Source of the DNA: Flavobacteriaceae bacterium EG-1 | Lineage (GTDB): Bacteria; Bacteroidota; Bacteroidia; Flavobacteriales; Flavobacteriaceae | DNA: 64,000 bases | Reading direction: 5' to 3' | Assembly: GCF_009649685.1 (NCBI RefSeq) | Contig: NZ_WJPK01000001.1 | Location: 190,760-254,759, forward strand | Translations under genes and position numbers: made by a program | In this document: positions 1 to 8,385 of the stretch, piece by piece | Position numbering within the stretch: position 1 is the first letter of the stretch | Layout of the letters: the number at the start of each line of letters is the position of its first letter | The notes under the pieces: model-generated | What the model was told of the DNA's origin: nothing | Databases searched by the model: none | What the model saw: the letters and a program-made list of their open reading frames with translations, nothing else

Positions 1-154
1 CCATTGATACTCTGGCCCTTTTTACATCAAAATCAAATTTAAAAAGCAGTCCTTTTACTTTAGTATTGTACAATATCCATTTACGAGGATAAGATTTGCC
101 AAAGGCAATCCAGAAGTCTTGGCGAAGTTTTTTAGATTCTTCTTTACTAAACAT
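1..154 (-). CDS. DUF4268 domain protein (N-terminal part only)
   Basis: The first 51 codons of a gene that runs off the left edge. The reading begins MFSKEESKKLRQDFWIAFGK, followed by a PRKWILYNTK segment, which I recognise as the start of the DUF4268 family, small proteins of unknown function common in Flavobacteriaceae. Its ATG overlaps the stop codon of the ZIP transporter gene by one base (TAATG), so the two are probably translationally coupled in one minus-strand operon. Nothing can be said about the rest of the protein. Confidence 0.75.
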   Translation of the reverse strand, partial: MFSKEESKKLRQDFWIAFGKSYPRKWILYNTKVKGLLFKFDFDVKRARVSM

Positions 155-825
155 TAGATTAAATATGCGATTATTATACCAAGTATAATTACGGCCAATT
201 TCCTTAAATTAAAACTGTGACCTTCAGAGCTTTCAAAGAGGATTACTGTAGAAATGTGAAGTAAAACACCTATTACTAATGCCGTAATAGGAACATGGTA
301 CTTTTTAATTGAATCAAAATTGGCAGCTATATAAGTTCCTAAAGGAGTCATTAATGAAAACAAGCTAATAAATAAAACAGCTTTAAAACGGGAGATTTTT
401 GAATTAAATAAGAAGATGCTTAAAATAATTGCAATCGGTACTTTATGTATTAAAATCCCATAAATCATACTACCATCATGGTCTATTGGAAAACCTTCTA
501 GCAGCGAATGAATACATAAACTTACAAAAAGTAATACGGGAAAATTACTTTTTTCTGTATCAATGTGAACATGACCATGTTCCGCTCCTTTAGAGAAAAA
601 TTCAAGAAATATTTGTAACAATATTCCTATCATGATAAATAGCCCAACGGTTTTAGAGTCAGACTGCTCATAGACTTCGGGTAATAACTCGAATATAGTA
701 AGTGCTAATAGAAAACCACCACTAAAGGCTAATAATAGCTTAAAATTACTTTTATTCTTTAGTTTAGTAGCAAGTACTAAAACATAACTGAGCAAAACTG
801 CAAGAATGGGTAATAAATAAATCAT
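154..825 (-). CDS. ZIP family metal transporter
   Basis: An inner-membrane divalent metal (typically Zn2+/Fe2+) transporter of about 223 residues. Hydrophobic helices are spread over the whole length. A His-containing cytoplasmic loop (HGHVH near residue 85), a helix with HSLLEG, and a following helix with HKVP match the paired metal-site helices IV and V of ZIP proteins. I start at the ATG giving MIYLLPILAV; an upstream in-frame GTG/ATG extension would run into the divergent promoter region and adds a non-membrane, unconserved stretch. It lies 78 bases from the divergent rRNA methyltransferase gene and is coupled to DUF4268 downstream. The metal specificity is not visible. Confidence 0.85.
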   Translation of the reverse strand: MIYLLPILAVLLSYVLVLATKLKNKSNFKLLLAFSGGFLLALTIFELLPEVYEQSDSKTVGLFIMIGILLQIFLEFFSKGAEHGHVHIDTEKSNFPVLLFVSLCIHSLLEGFPIDHDGSMIYGILIHKVPIAIILSIFLFNSKISRFKAVLFISLFSLMTPLGTYIAANFDSIKKYHVPITALVIGVLLHISTVILFESSEGHSFNLRKLAVIILGIIIAYLI

Positions 826-875
826 TAACAAAGTTGGCTTTCTTGTAAAGTGAATGTCAAGGCGCAAAAATACTG

Positions 876-883
876 TATTTTTG
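876..883 (+). promoter_or_regulatory. Candidate -7 element (TATTTTTG)
   Basis: TATTTTTG matches the Bacteroidota TAnnTTTG -7 consensus and lies 20 bases before the methyltransferase ATG at 904. I do not find a clear TTG -33 element at the usual 17-23 base spacing. Confidence 0.45.
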
Positions 884-903
884 CGGCACAATTTATCGAG
901 GGT

Positions 904-2061
904 ATGAACAATAATTTTAAGATGGTCGCAAAGACCCTTTTTGGTTTTGAAGAAATTTTAGCCAAAGAAATACGAAGTTTGGGTGGTGGCAATGTGGTTT
1001 CTAGGGTGCGTAGCGTATCTTTTGAAGGTGATACAGGTTTTATGTACAAAGTAAATCTTTGTGCGAGAACAGCTATAAAAATTATTAAACCAATTCATTC
1101 TTTTTCGGTGAGAAATGAGAAAGAGTTGTATCGAAATATTTATGCAATGGATTGGGCTGAATATCTTGCTGTAGATATGACTTTTGCAATTGATACTACA
1201 GTAAATTCTGAAAATTTTACGCATTCTTTATATGTTTCGCAAAAGGTTAAAGACGCTATAGTTGATAAATTTAGGAGTACCGATGGTAAACGACCAGATG
1301 TTGATGTTAAAAATCCAGATTTGAGAGTAAACATTCATATTCAAAAGGACCATTGTAATGTTTCGATTGACAGCTCAGGTAGATCTTTACATCAAAGAGG
1401 GTATCGTACTGCCACGAATATCGCACCAATTAATGAAGTTTTGGCATCTGGATTATTATTAATGAGTGGTTGGCAAGGGCAATCAGATTTTATGGATCCA
1501 ATGTGTGGTAGTGGAACTTTTTTAACTGAGGCCGCCATGATTGCTTGTAATATTCCTGCAAATATTAATCGAAAGGAGTTTGCTTTCGAAAAATGGCACG
1601 ATTTTGATGAAGACCTTTTTAATAAAATTGTTGATGTAAGTTTGAATAAGACAAGAGAGTTTGGTTATAAGATTTTAGGTTATGATAAAGCTCCTTCTGC
1701 AGTTAGAAAGACTGGGGATAACGTAGCGAATGCAAATTTAGAGGATTATATATCTGTGGAAAGAAAGAACTTTTTTAAGACAGAAAAGGTTACAGATGGT
1801 CCACTTCACATGGTTTTTAATCCGCCATATGGTGAACGATTAAATCTTGACATGGAAGAGTTTTATGCATCAATTGGGGATACATTAAAACAAGGTTATC
1901 CAGGAACAAATGCATGGTTAATTACTTCAAATATGGAAGCTTTAAAATATGTAGGGTTACGTACTTCAAAGAAAATAAAAGTATTTAATAGTCATTTGGA
2001 GTCCCGATTTGTTAAATACGAAATGTATGAAGGAAGTAGAAAAAGAAGAGATACCAATTAG
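904..2061 (+). CDS. THUMP-domain class I rRNA (guanine-N2) methyltransferase, RlmL-like
   Basis: A 385-residue SAM-dependent RNA methyltransferase. The N-terminal third (about residues 45-155) reads as a THUMP RNA-binding domain. The catalytic domain has the SAM motif DPMCGSGT near residue 198 and the N2-guanine methylase motif NPPYGER near residue 306, as in the RlmL N-half and Bacillus YpsC. The likely target is a G in 23S rRNA, by family only. I chose ATG 904 (MNNNFKMVAKTLFGFEE) because family members begin just before the KTLFGFEE segment; the 18 extra upstream codons overlap the promoter. It ends 10 bases before the convergent DUF6048 gene. Confidence 0.88.
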   Translation: MNNNFKMVAKTLFGFEEILAKEIRSLGGGNVVSRVRSVSFEGDTGFMYKVNLCARTAIKIIKPIHSFSVRNEKELYRNIYAMDWAEYLAVDMTFAIDTTVNSENFTHSLYVSQKVKDAIVDKFRSTDGKRPDVDVKNPDLRVNIHIQKDHCNVSIDSSGRSLHQRGYRTATNIAPINEVLASGLLLMSGWQGQSDFMDPMCGSGTFLTEAAMIACNIPANINRKEFAFEKWHDFDEDLFNKIVDVSLNKTREFGYKILGYDKAPSAVRKTGDNVANANLEDYISVERKNFFKTEKVTDGPLHMVFNPPYGERLNLDMEEFYASIGDTLKQGYPGTNAWLITSNMEALKYVGLRTSKKIKVFNSHLESRFVKYEMYEGSRKRRDTN

Positions 2062-2071
2062 TTGAAATTGT

Positions 2072-2845
2072 TTATTTTTCTAATTCTTGCTCTTTTGGTT
2101 TAACTTTTTCTTTTTTAGGTTTCTTAGTTTTTTTATAAAGAGGTAAAAAATAGGTTAATGTATAATTGTATCCAACACCAAATTTGCTACCATCCGTTAC
2201 TTTATTAAAACCTGGTATAAAAAGATCATGAAAATTAGTGTCTCGATTAGCATTTGATAGTAAAAATCCAATTCTAGCACTAAATCCAAGATAAATATTA
2301 GCGAATAATTCTCCTTTGATTCCTACTACTCCTTCTAGCCATGAAGCGGAACGACCATCGAATTCTTGAGGCACAACACTACCTTGAGGAAAATCGTCTG
2401 CGTACCAATAACGATCGGCGTCATAAGGTTGATAGCTATTTAGTGTTTGACTGTACGAGCTAAAGGCATAACGCCCACCAACATAGATTGAATTTTGCTC
2501 TCCATACCAGTTTGCATAGGTATTATAGTCTACTCCTAATTTAATATAACTTCCAGATGTTGTGAAATTATATAGTGTTTCTTGCTTAGTTTTTTTCTCA
2601 TTACCGAATTCACCAGCGATATATAGTTTATAATTTAATCGATAATCACCAACAAATTCAATACCACTATAATCTGTTGCCAATAAACCGGTAACAGGCC
2701 TGCTTAAATCTACTCCAAACCGGATACCATATTTTTGTTTATAAACTACAGAGGTATCTTTTTGCTTTATTGTCAAAGAGTCGGATTGAGCATACCCAAT
2801 CGTAAATAAACAAATGAAACATATGCTAATGAAAAATTTTAACAT
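2072..2845 (-). CDS. DUF6048 family outer-membrane protein
   Basis: A 257-residue exported protein with a signal peptide (hydrophobic core ISICFICLFTIGYA, cleavage after YA-Q). The mature part is rich in alternating aromatic/polar strands (for example YNYTLTYFLPLY near the end), suggesting an outer-membrane beta barrel, followed by a Lys/Glu-rich tail after the last strand. I recognise it as DUF6048, usually next to DUF6452. Its start overlaps the 3' end of the DUF6452 gene by 20 bases, so the two are co-translated in an rlmD-DUF6452-DUF6048 operon. The function is unknown; envelope location is inferred. Confidence 0.8.
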   Translation of the reverse strand: MLKFFISICFICLFTIGYAQSDSLTIKQKDTSVVYKQKYGIRFGVDLSRPVTGLLATDYSGIEFVGDYRLNYKLYIAGEFGNEKKTKQETLYNFTTSGSYIKLGVDYNTYANWYGEQNSIYVGGRYAFSSYSQTLNSYQPYDADRYWYADDFPQGSVVPQEFDGRSASWLEGVVGIKGELFANIYLGFSARIGFLLSNANRDTNFHDLFIPGFNKVTDGSKFGVGYNYTLTYFLPLYKKTKKPKKEKVKPKEQELEK

Positions 2846-3323
2846 CGGCGATGGTATCTGTAACTATTAATGTTGGGTTAACTATTTCTATTCCTTTCAT
2901 CCAGTTGTTTTCGGTTGGTATTACACCTACTATATTTTCAAAATTTATAACATAACCACAAGCACGAGATTTATACTCTGGTACGAGACTATATTTAAAA
3001 GTCAAAGTATCAATATCTGCTGTAGTTTCATCTTCTGGATCAAGATTTCTTGTTATGAGGAAGGAAGTGGTCACAGTATCTGCTCTTAACGGCAGCTGAA
3101 TTTCTGTAGTAGATATATTAGCGATAACCGCATATACAGAATCACCAACAACTCCTTGAACTTTGAGCTCACTCACTTCTTTAAGTGCTGTGGTATCAAA
3201 AAAATCATAAAAGCGAACAATTAATTGTGGTGTGGCAGCGTCAATACAAATGTCATCTTTTTCGCATCCAGAGAAAAATATGATTACAGCAAGAACACCA
3301 AATACCAAAGCAATTTTTTTCAT
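2826..3323 (-). CDS. DUF6452 family lipoprotein
   Basis: A 165-residue predicted lipoprotein. The N-terminus MKKIALVFGVLAVIIFFSGC ends in a lipobox Cys and is followed by EKDDIC, the typical DUF6452 opening. The rest is beta-rich (LIVRFYD, VYAVIANI). It lies 3 bases after rlmD and overlaps the DUF6048 gene by 20 bases, so it is in a three-gene operon. The pairing with a putative barrel suggests a periplasm-facing accessory lipoprotein. No enzymatic motif is visible and the function is unknown. Confidence 0.8.
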   Translation of the reverse strand: MKKIALVFGVLAVIIFFSGCEKDDICIDAATPQLIVRFYDFFDTTALKEVSELKVQGVVGDSVYAVIANISTTEIQLPLRADTVTTSFLITRNLDPEDETTADIDTLTFKYSLVPEYKSRACGYVINFENIVGVIPTENNWMKGIEIVNPTLIVTDTIADVKIFH

Positions 3324-3326
3324 AAG

Positions 3327-4736
3327 CTATCGCTTTTCCAAAAGTACAACATTTTCTACATGGTGCGTTTGTGGAAACATATCAACTGGCTGTACTTTTT
3401 TAATTATGTAATTAGCATCCATTAATTGTAAGTCCCTAGCTTGTGTTGCACTATTGCAGCTTACGTACACAATTTTTTTCGGAGAAATATTCAAAATTTG
3501 TTGCACCACATCTTTGTGCATACCATCTCTTGGAGGATCTGTGATAATTACATCGGGTCTACCATGGGTAGCAATAAATTCTTGGTTAAATACATTTTTC
3601 ATATCACCTACAAAAAATTCGGCATTATATATTTCGTTACGTGTTGCATTTTCTTTAGCATCATGTATTGCCTCCGGAATGGCCTCTATTCCAATTACTT
3701 TTTTAGCTTTTTTAGCAACAAATTGAGCAATTGTACCAGTACCTGTATATAAATCGTAAACCAGGTCTTCTTTAGTTAAATCGGCAAAATTTCGGGTAAT
3801 TTTATATAATTCGTACGCTTGATTAGAATTGGTCTGATAAAACGATTTAGCATTTATCTTAAATTTTAATCCCTCCATTTCTTCAAAAATATGGTCGTTA
3901 CCAGCAAAGCAAACTATTTCTTGATCGTAAATGGTATCATTTTGCTTTTTATTAATAACATATTGGAGTGAAGTAATAGTGTTAAAAGTCTTACTTACAT
4001 GGTTTAATAATAATTCTCTCTTTTCTTTGTCGTCTTCATAAAACTGAATCAATACCATAATTTCTCCAGTAGAAGTAGTACGAATCATTAAGGTACGTAG
4101 CAGTCCATGCTGATTTCTAGGGTTAAAAAAAGTCAGTTCATTTTTTTCTGAAAAGTCTCTAATTTCATTTCTAATGGCATTCGAAGGGTCGGCTTGTAAA
4201 TGACATTTTTTAATATTTAGAATTTTATCCCACATTCCAGGAATATGAAAACCTAGAGCATTTTTATTTTCAAATATAGTATCCGACTGTAATTCCTCTA
4301 AGGTTAACCATCGACTATCAGAAAATGAAAATTCCATTTTGTTTCTATAAAAATATTGTTCCTTTGAACCAAGAATAGGGGTTACTTCAGGCAATTGCAA
4401 ATGGCCTATTCGTTTTAGATTGTTTTCTACTTCTTTCTGTTTGTAAAACAGTTGATGTTCATAGCCCATATCTTGCCATTTACAGCCTCCACAAACTCCG
4501 AAGTGTTGACAAACAGGTTCGACTCTTTTATCTGAAAGTGCATGAAAATTAGTTGCTATACCTTCAAAATAAGACTTTCGTTTTTTGGTGGTTTGTACAT
4601 CAACAATATCACCAGGTACTGTGTTGGTAAGGAATATAACTCTACCATCTGGGGCTTTTCCAATAGTTTTACCTTTAGCTCCGGCATCTACAACTTCGAC
4701 ATTTTCAAAAACCTGACGTCTTTTCTTTTTTCGCAT
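3327..4736 (-). CDS. rlmD: 23S rRNA (uracil-C5)-methyltransferase RlmD
   Basis: A 469-residue RNA m5U methyltransferase. The N-terminal TRAM domain (about 10-65) is followed by the [4Fe-4S] cysteines C76, C82 and C85 (CQHFGVCGGCKWQ) and a fourth near residue 178 (KKCHLQ). The C-terminal Rossmann domain has the motif DPPRDG and the catalytic Cys in VYVSCNS, near residue 423. All cluster and catalytic residues are present, so it should be active. By family it methylates U1939 of 23S rRNA; TrmA-type or RlmC activity cannot be excluded without a tree. It heads the operon with DUF6452 and DUF6048. A -7-like element lies only 4 bases before its ATG. Confidence 0.88.
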   Translation of the reverse strand: MRKKKRRQVFENVEVVDAGAKGKTIGKAPDGRVIFLTNTVPGDIVDVQTTKKRKSYFEGIATNFHALSDKRVEPVCQHFGVCGGCKWQDMGYEHQLFYKQKEVENNLKRIGHLQLPEVTPILGSKEQYFYRNKMEFSFSDSRWLTLEELQSDTIFENKNALGFHIPGMWDKILNIKKCHLQADPSNAIRNEIRDFSEKNELTFFNPRNQHGLLRTLMIRTTSTGEIMVLIQFYEDDKEKRELLLNHVSKTFNTITSLQYVINKKQNDTIYDQEIVCFAGNDHIFEEMEGLKFKINAKSFYQTNSNQAYELYKITRNFADLTKEDLVYDLYTGTGTIAQFVAKKAKKVIGIEAIPEAIHDAKENATRNEIYNAEFFVGDMKNVFNQEFIATHGRPDVIITDPPRDGMHKDVVQQILNISPKKIVYVSCNSATQARDLQLMDANYIIKKVQPVDMFPQTHHVENVVLLEKR

Positions 4737-4740
4737 GGGT

Positions 4741-4748
4741 CAAAAATA
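4741..4748 (-). promoter_or_regulatory. Candidate -7 element abutting the rlmD start
   Basis: On the minus strand this reads TATTTTTG (TAnnTTTG) and is separated from the rlmD ATG by four bases, so transcription would start at or next to the start codon. No obvious -33 TTG is seen. Confidence 0.4.
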
Positions 4749-4840
4749 AGAATAGTATAGTTCTCTAATAGCTAAATTTTAAAGTGATACTATTAAAAAA
4801 AGTTAAAACTAATATTTAAGTAGAAATAGATGTGTGAATT

Positions 4841-4871
4841 TAAAAGAAAAAGGCTCATCTTACGACGAACC
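4841..4871 (-). terminator. Rho-independent terminator of the mechanosensitive channel gene
   Basis: On the minus strand an 8-bp stem GGTTCGTC/GATGAGCC (two G-U pairs) with loop GTAA is followed by the U-rich run TTTTTCTTTT. It lies 40 bases past the stop codon of the channel gene. Confidence 0.75.
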
Positions 4872-4911
4872 CTTCTCATACAAACAACCTAACCAAACTA
4901 ATCTTATAATT

Positions 4912-6084
4912 TTATTTCTGTGAATTGAATTTTTCTAATATTCTTCCCATTTGTTTGCCTGCAGCTTCTCTACCACCTAGTCCAAAAGAAAGCGCAATAG
5001 TTACTGCAACTGTACCAAGGGTTATTCCAAAGGTCATATTAATTATGTCATCTCCAATACCCATAGTTTGTAGTCCCATAGCTAAAAATATTGCTAACAC
5101 GCATATTCGTGCAATTGAAGCAATAAACTTATTATCGTTAGTTTTAGCAATGCTATTTTGTGCTATTGTTGAAACCCAATTACCGATAATAAGAATTATC
5201 AATCCAAATAAAATATTTCCAGAGATATTAATTACAGTGTTTAATATTTCTGTAAGTCTTACAAATTCGAGCTTCTCAATTGCCGTCATAATTCCGAAGA
5301 CCATTATAAAAAAGAAGCAAATATCACCTATTACATTAGAGACATGAATTTTTTCTGATATGCTACCAAGATTAATATTCTTTAATAATTGATCTAACTT
5401 TAAAGTGTTTAAAAGGTCTTTTAAGAGTTGGGTAACAAACCTTCCACCAACTGCAAAGAATATGATAATAACTACGGCTACGAGAATTTTAGGTATAGCT
5501 GCGAAAAACTGTTCTAACATGTTGGTTGCAGGTAGCGAAATAGCCTCCATATTAAGAATATTCAATGCTGCGATAAGGAGTGGAATGAATATAAATATGA
5601 AAACTACTTTTTTAAGTATAGCAACCAAGTTCATATTTTCAGGCAATTTTAATTTCGGAACAAATTTTTGAATAGTATCACCAGATAGTCCTACTAATTC
5701 TGAGACTATTGTTGCTAACATATATCCTATATATGCTACTAAACCAGCTCCAATAATATTTGGAATGAAAGTTAAAAAGCTATTTAACAAATTCTTTACG
5801 GGGTCTAAGACATTTGTCATGCCAAGTTTTTCCAATACAAGCATGAATACAAAAATCATGATAAGGAAATAAAGAAGTTTTCCTATAAATTTTGATAAGG
5901 TAATTTTGTCGGTACCTAATTTATCATCAACTTTTGTTCGTTTAATAAGTCTTGTGATTAATCTTTTTAGAAATCCAGCGACAATCCACCCAATAATTAA
6001 GATGGCTAATGCTGCTAAAGTATTAGGTAGGTAGCTTCCAATAGAATTAGATAAGCTGTCTAAAGTATTTTGTAAAAATTCCAT
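4912..6084 (-). CDS. Mechanosensitive ion channel family protein (TM-helix repeat type)
   Basis: A 390-residue inner-membrane protein with many hydrophobic segments. Repeated conserved TM helices are seen near residues 18-40, 100-125, 190-215, 275-300 and 340-380, each preceded by a basic or amphipathic stretch. The final helix TVAVTIALSFGLGGREAAG resembles the pore-lining TM3 of MscS (AlxFGLG). It lacks the long cytoplasmic beta/alpha vestibule of true MscS, so it belongs to the YnaI/CmpX-like conserved TM-helix group. It is monocistronic, with its own terminator. The role in osmotic release is inferred from the family. Confidence 0.8.
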   Translation of the reverse strand: MEFLQNTLDSLSNSIGSYLPNTLAALAILIIGWIVAGFLKRLITRLIKRTKVDDKLGTDKITLSKFIGKLLYFLIMIFVFMLVLEKLGMTNVLDPVKNLLNSFLTFIPNIIGAGLVAYIGYMLATIVSELVGLSGDTIQKFVPKLKLPENMNLVAILKKVVFIFIFIPLLIAALNILNMEAISLPATNMLEQFFAAIPKILVAVVIIIFFAVGGRFVTQLLKDLLNTLKLDQLLKNINLGSISEKIHVSNVIGDICFFFIMVFGIMTAIEKLEFVRLTEILNTVINISGNILFGLIILIIGNWVSTIAQNSIAKTNDNKFIASIARICVLAIFLAMGLQTMGIGDDIINMTFGITLGTVAVTIALSFGLGGREAAGKQMGRILEKFNSQK

Positions 6085-6227
6085 ACAGTGATAAAAAATG
6101 GTTAGTGTCTATTATTACGACACGAAATATTTAAATAAGTCACTTTTTATGTAAAATAAATATTAATGAGCAACTAGGGTTCAATAGAATTTTAAGGTTA
6201 AAATAAAAGGAATTCAATAAGATTTAT

Positions 6228-6287
6228 TAGTTTTGGGGCTCTACAAGGATGATTTCTCTCCTACGCTGAATTTTCGAATCTTCGAAA
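6228..6287 (+). promoter_or_regulatory. rocD upstream region: -7-like element and inverted repeat
   Basis: TAGTTTTG (6228-6235) fits TAnnTTTG. Downstream is a perfect inverted repeat TTTCGAA-tc-TTCGAAA (6272-6287), about 54 bases before the rocD ATG. The repeat could be an operator or a small leader hairpin. The 256-base intergenic region holds no other gene that I can support. Confidence 0.35.
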
Positions 6288-6340
6288 GGAAAAAGGTATA
6301 GAAGGAATTACTGAAGTTTTATATTAAAGTAATTTACATC

Positions 6341-7585
6341 ATGTCAATTTTAGAAAAAATGTCTTCTACCGATGCTATTGCATTGGAAAAAAAGTATGGA
6401 GCACACAATTATCACCCCTTACCAGTTGTCTTAAATAGGGGAGAAGGAGTATTTGTTTGGGATTTGGAGGATAGAAAATATTATGACTTTCTTTCGGCCT
6501 ATTCTGCAATTAATCAAGGACATTGTCATCCAAAAATTGTGGATGCCTTAATAAGTCAATCAAAAAAGTTGACATTAACATCTAGAGCATTTCATAATGA
6601 TATGCTTGGGCAGTACGAGGAGTACGCTTGTCAGTTATTTGGATTTGATAAGTTGTTGCCAATGAATACGGGAGCGGAAGCTGTTGAAACGGCTTTAAAA
6701 GTTTGCCGAAAATGGGCCTATGAAAAAAAGGGAATTGTTGCAAATGAAGCACAAATTATTGTTTGTGAAAATAACTTTCATGGGCGAACAACAACAATTA
6801 TTTCATTTTCCAATGACCCGGTAGCTCGTGAAAATTTTGGCCCTTTTACTGATGGATTTATTAAAATTGAGTATAATAATCTTAAGGCATTGCAAACTAC
6901 TTTGGAAAGCAATTCTAATATAGCTGGATTTTTAGTGGAGCCTATACAAGGAGAGGCTGGGGTGTACGTGCCATCAGAAAACTACTTAACCAAAGCTAAG
7001 GCATTATGTGAAAAACACAATGTTCTTTTTATAGCAGATGAGGTGCAAACAGGTATTGCTAGAACAGGTAAGATGTTGGCGGTTGATCATGAAAATGTAA
7101 CCCCCGATATATTGATCTTAGGTAAAGCATTATCTGGAGGAGTATATCCCGTATCAGCCGTGTTAGCAAATAACGAGGTAATGGAAGTAATTCACCCAGG
7201 AAATCATGGAAGTACTTTTGGAGGTAACCCCATTGCGGCCGCTGTTGCAATGGCAGCATTAAAAGTTGTTAAAGATGAGCATTTGGCCCAGAATGCATTA
7301 GAATTAGGTGAGTTGTTTAGAACAGAAATGAATGCATATATTGCAAATTCTACAATTGTAAAAAAGGTAAGAGGAAAGGGTTTGCTTAATGCTATTTTAA
7401 TTAATGATACAGAAGATAGTTCTACTGCTTGGGAAATATGTATGGCATTAAAAAATAATGGTTTGCTCGCCAAACCAACTCATGGTAATATTATAAGATT
7501 TGCACCACCCTTGGTTATGAATAAAGAGCAGTTGTTAGATTGTGTGTCTATTATAAAAAATACACTGCAATCTTTTGAAAAGTAG
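6341..7585 (+). CDS. rocD: Ornithine aminotransferase
   Basis: A 414-residue PLP-dependent class III aminotransferase. It converts L-ornithine and 2-oxoglutarate to glutamate-5-semialdehyde and glutamate in arginine/ornithine-proline interconversion, in the cytoplasm. Visible features are the NTGAEAVE phosphate-binding region near residue 109, the DEVQTGI Asp-containing PLP motif near 234 and the Schiff-base Lys in LGKALSGG (about residue 262). Length and N-terminus (KYGAHNYHPLPVVL) match the OAT subfamily rather than acetylornithine transaminase. It appears monocistronic, with a strong hairpin 7 bases after the stop. Confidence 0.92.
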   Translation: MSILEKMSSTDAIALEKKYGAHNYHPLPVVLNRGEGVFVWDLEDRKYYDFLSAYSAINQGHCHPKIVDALISQSKKLTLTSRAFHNDMLGQYEEYACQLFGFDKLLPMNTGAEAVETALKVCRKWAYEKKGIVANEAQIIVCENNFHGRTTTIISFSNDPVARENFGPFTDGFIKIEYNNLKALQTTLESNSNIAGFLVEPIQGEAGVYVPSENYLTKAKALCEKHNVLFIADEVQTGIARTGKMLAVDHENVTPDILILGKALSGGVYPVSAVLANNEVMEVIHPGNHGSTFGGNPIAAAVAMAALKVVKDEHLAQNALELGELFRTEMNAYIANSTIVKKVRGKGLLNAILINDTEDSSTAWEICMALKNNGLLAKPTHGNIIRFAPPLVMNKEQLLDCVSIIKNTLQSFEK

Positions 7586-7591
7586 ATAAAA

Positions 7592-7629
7592 TTAAACCTG
7601 CCTTAAAATTTTAATCAAGGCAGGTTTAA
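7592..7629. terminator. Bidirectional terminator between rocD and CCC-motif gene
   Basis: A perfect 13-bp inverted repeat (TTAAACCTGCCTT / AAGGCAGGTTTAA) has a 12-base loop and a T-rich flank. It follows the rocD stop and precedes the minus-strand gene end, so it can serve both strands. Confidence 0.8.
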
Positions 7630-7671
7630 TTTGTATTAAATACTAGTTTTATTTTGTTCTACTATAATAAT

Positions 7672-8004
7672 TTATTCTCCAAGCATTTCTTCAATCTTTT
7701 CTTGCATTAATTCTTGATCTTGTAAAGCATCAAGACCAAAAGTAGATATAGCCCATACAGACATGAGTAAGTAAATTGCACTAAGGGCAATACCTATATA
7801 TGCTAAAATTTTACCCGTTTTTACATTTCCATAATCTGTATACATTTCTGGATTTACATTATACAGTGCGGTTGCCTTATTCGCCATTACAACAGCTATA
7901 ATTCCAAAGATAAGGCCGAGCACCCCATAACAACAGCAGGTGACTATTGAAAGTATTCCGAATACAAGAATTAGCGTAGCATTAGGTAGTTTTTGTTGTT
8001 CCAT
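7672..8004 (-). CDS. CCC-motif small membrane protein
   Basis: A 110-residue protein with two or three TM segments. The first helix contains the Cys triplet TCCCYG; the second reads LAYIGIALSAIYLLM. It belongs to the flavobacterial CCC-motif (DUF4190-like) membrane proteins of unknown function. It lies 5 bases downstream of the DUF2752 gene, which is its usual neighbour, and the pair is probably one operon. No catalytic motif is seen. Confidence 0.75.
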   Translation of the reverse strand: MEQQKLPNATLILVFGILSIVTCCCYGVLGLIFGIIAVVMANKATALYNVNPEMYTDYGNVKTGKILAYIGIALSAIYLLMSVWAISTFGLDALQDQELMQEKIEEMLGE

Positions 8005-8009
8005 AATTT

Positions 8010-8327
8010 TTAGTGGATTAGGTTATTCATTTTTAATATATAGTTTATAATTATAGTCGCTCCAGTAATAATTCCTAGCGCAATTTTTATCTGAGTTTGG
8101 AATCGAAATTTTACGAATTGAGTAAAAAGGACGAAAAAAACAAGAGCCACGAGTCCGTAAATAGCAGGATACATCTCAAATGCAGCTCCAAATTCTCCTT
8201 TAATTAAATGAACGGCAGCGCGTTGCATGCCACAACCAGGACAATCAATACCAAATAGTTTTTTGTTCATACATGGAAGCATAAAATCTTCAATAGAAAC
8301 TAAAAGCGGCACTAAGGGTATTTTCAT
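8010..8327 (-). CDS. DUF2752 family membrane protein
   Basis: A 105-residue protein carrying the DUF2752 signature CPGCGMQRA near residue 30, followed by two hydrophobic helices. I start at the ATG giving MKIPLVPLL; the longer reading from 8387 would cover the divergent promoter of the Smr gene and adds no family sequence. The Cys pair may bind metal or form a disulfide, but the function is unknown. It is the first gene of a two-gene unit with the CCC-motif protein. Confidence 0.75.
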   Translation of the reverse strand: MKIPLVPLLVSIEDFMLPCMNKKLFGIDCPGCGMQRAAVHLIKGEFGAAFEMYPAIYGLVALVFFVLFTQFVKFRFQTQIKIALGIITGATIIINYILKMNNLIH

Positions 8328-8338
8328 CTTAACATTAA

Positions 8339-8367
8339 TTGCATGCTGAAAATTAGCATTATTTTTG
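8339..8367 (+). promoter_or_regulatory. Promoter of the Smr gene (TTG-N18-TATTTTTG)
   Basis: A TTG -33 element (8339-8341), an 18-base spacer and a TATTTTTG -7 element (8360-8367) fit the Bacteroidota vegetative promoter. The predicted transcript start is about 8372, giving a leader of roughly 14 bases to the ATG at 8386. Confidence 0.6.
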
Positions 8368-8385
8368 GGAAAATATACTAAAAGC

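Noticed and set aside
3441-3752. Overlapping plus-strand ORFs within rlmD
   Set aside because: rlmD has intact catalytic and cluster motifs on the minus strand; these ORFs show only reverse-complement composition.
6241-6300. Possible tRNA T-arm (TTCGAATC) upstream of rocD
   Set aside because: No acceptor stem, D-arm or anticodon arm can be formed around it; the sequence is better described as an inverted repeat.
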